The notes beneath the pieces are model-generated. The model was not told where the DNA came from, ran no database searches, and saw nothing but the letters and a program-made list of their open reading frames with translations. DNA of 64,000 nucleotides from Lichenostomus cassidix (taxonomy: Eukaryota > Chordata > Aves > Passeriformes > Meliphagidae): NCBI GenBank assembly GCA_008360975.2, contig CM039189.1, positions 11,102,056 through 11,166,055 on the forward strand. The letters run 5' to 3'. The position numbers and the translations under genes were made by a program. The first letter of the stretch is position 1; every line of letters starts with the position of its first letter. Below, piece after piece: positions 62,101 through 64,000 of the stretch.

Positions 62101-64000
62101 ATATTTAGAGTGACACTGATGCAAACCATCTTTGAATCCATGGCATGAGAAGTCTTCCTGCCACAGCTAGCTAATACTTTCTCTTGTCCTTCCCAAATTA
62201 CTTCATAAACCCACAGGTTAATAAACAGTCTAGTGTTTTTCAGTAGTGCCATTAGATTTCTAAACCACATAGAAATACTCTGATTTAAGGACAGTTTTCT
62301 ATCTAACCACATTTTTTGTGTGCACATACAGTTTCCAGTTTTAAAACATTACAGCAGAGTGCAGATTTATCCATTTTACAGATTTACCATATATTTTTAT
62401 GGAGACATTTGTAAAAGCTCCTAAGTATCTAGTAAGATAGAAGTCAGCTCAGAATATTTTGTAATAAAGTACCTGTTAGTAAAAACTATATCAGAAGGAA
62501 ACCACACACAAAGGAAAAAGGAACTAGGACACTCTATTTGACAGCTTAGGAAGAAACAGAGGTTATGTCCTCTATGGCTGAGATTTAGAGCAGTTTCACT
62601 TAGTGGCTGTTCTGCTCCAATTCCCCAGTTAAAATTTAGACCTACAGCAAGAAGTCTTCATTCCTATTTTATTCTAGCAGGAAGTCATGGTTCAGACTCT
62701 TAAATAACCAATAGAAAAAAAAATAGTAGCCAGTGGGGAACTATGAAGCTTAAATATTATGTTACAGTTAAATTGAGATAAACCTTAGAGTAACTACAGG
62801 GTTCACTATATTCTCCCAAACTAAAAGGAGTTATAAATTGCTAACTATTTAGAGGTGAAACATTTGTCCTACTATTTAAAACACAAAAATACTACTGGAA
62901 TTTTAGAGCATGTCTATGGTAACATGTCTCACTTGCAGATAACACAGAACTAGGAACCATCCAGGAATACAAGTAACCCTTTCTGATTTTTGTCTCACCC
63001 AACTTATTTAATACAACTATAATATTATAGTCAATAAGCAGTCAAATTTAAATAGTTACTGTGGAACTAGAGGGAAAACATACTCTTATCTACTCCTTTC
63101 ACACAGTTTACACTTAGGTAATCTTTCTGATTGCATAGAAGATCTAACCATTTCATCCTTCAGAGCGCTGTGCTGCTCGGGAGGAAATTCAGATGGATAA
63201 TCTGCAAGCCAGATTTGGCCCCCGTTTTGGAAAGCTTCTGCCAGCAGAACAGTGGCCCTGGACTGCAGTTCCAGGAAGGCAGCCATGGGGAAAACATATT
63301 GGCACCAAGCAGCCCCCACCCTGCTGTCCCTTTGAGAGCCCAGATGGGGTCTGTGCACACTGCAATGCTAACAGCGTCGTTCTGCAGGACACCACAGCCT
63401 CACTGCAGATTAACTCTGCCCCCTCTGTCACACACAGCCCCCAGTGAGGAGCACAAAGACCATCTGCAGTCTCCTTGCAGTTAATCCTCCTCCCAGCGAG
63501 GGCAGTAGATCTGCCATGCCAGAGGAGTGCAAGTGCACCAGAGCACCTGGGAGCAGCTACAGTGCAGGTATGGAATTCGGGAGGTGCATTTCAGTGTCCT
63601 CTGACAGCCAGTTTGGTTTTCCTGAGCAGGATAAATGCACCCAGCTTTGGCTTAAGAACATTCAACACCCAGGATAGCAAACCCACTTTCAGTAGTGGTT
63701 AACTTGAAGAGGATACTCAGATTCCTGATGTTAAATGTGAATTCAAATGTTTTGCAGAATAAGTACAAGAGGTAAACCACTTCTACAAAGTACCCTTCCA
63801 TACATTCTGGAGCTGTATGAGTCCAAACGTCTGTTGTTTATCACTGACTGCTGAAAAACCAACAATCTAATGAAGGTTTTTTTTTAAATATTGAGATAAG
63901 AAACATAAAAAGAGTGAAAACATAACATCAATTTAAAGACTATCATCTGTTGAAGATTAATCTGAAAGATTAGCAGAGCTCTTCCTTATCTTTCAATCAA

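Larger units (their letters stand above)
43703..64000 (-). other. PIGK: PIGK intron upstream of the penultimate exon (partial, at least 20.3 kb)
   Basis: Begins at the acceptor AG (43703-43704) and runs off the window. I looked on the - strand for the preceding PIGK segments (those around TDFFGSVRK, the DRYTFYVLEF region and the catalytic region) and did not find them. Contents include a CR1 fragment (51421-52030), a (TTA)6 array between 12-bp direct repeats (49819-49872) and a CA/TA microsatellite (54394-54412). Tandem duplications lie at 53581-53625 and 56158-56183. A CpG-rich patch lies at about 55420-55810, an AT-rich stretch at about 60560-61400 and a GC-rich patch at about 63140-63700. 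No independent gene is supported. Confidence 0.85.

Noticed and set aside
1..64000. tRNA, rRNA, microRNA precursors, CRISPR arrays, endogenous retroviral or other viral genes
   Set aside because: I looked for the usual signs (B-box-like GGTTCGAA, long foldbacks, regular spaced repeats, retroviral protein motifs) and saw none.

Overview
This is an ordinary vertebrate, almost certainly avian, nuclear window holding the 3' halves of two genes that converge on each other. Introns are long and AT-rich, exons are short with canonical splice sites, and there are no bacterial-type genes. A truncated CR1-type LINE is present at about 51421-52030. Its two copies of the 8-bp tail and its antisense sequence style are typical of bird CR1 and suggest a songbird-like genome. 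The species cannot be fixed from the sequence.

Layout. At 1-9634 (+ strand) lie the last two coding exons of a sialyltransferase recognised as ST6GALNAC5 (2986-3093 and 9403-9634), with two introns and the native stop codon. Its 3' UTR follows, with a first AATAAA at 10895. From about 10.9 to 21.3 kb is the convergent intergenic space. It holds no supported gene, but does hold a 13-bp-stem inverted repeat at 18085-18115 and a cluster of transcription-factor-like motifs near 16640-16750. At 21.3-64 kb (- strand) lies the 3' end of PIGK, the catalytic subunit of GPI transamidase. Its terminal exon is at 21830-21946 and its penultimate exon at 43627-43702, joined by a 21.7-kb intron. The preceding intron runs from 43703 past the right edge of the window, so all exons for the protease domain are outside it.

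The order ST6GALNAC5 (+) then PIGK (-) matches the arrangement on human 1p31.1, which independently supports both calls. The two products do not form one pathway beyond both acting in the secretory route: PIGK attaches GPI anchors in the ER, and ST6GALNAC5 adds alpha-2,6-linked sialic acid to GalNAc of gangliosides in the Golgi.

The rest is introns, UTRs, microsatellites, small tandem duplications, two clear inverted repeats and one LINE fragment. I found no previously undescribed genetic system. The observations worth a second look are local: the two inverted repeats, a pseudo-exon with a (CT)9 splice-acceptor-like tract in the last ST6GALNAC5 intron, the intergenic motif cluster, a CpG-rich patch inside a PIGK intron, and a compound T14/G11 homopolymer.
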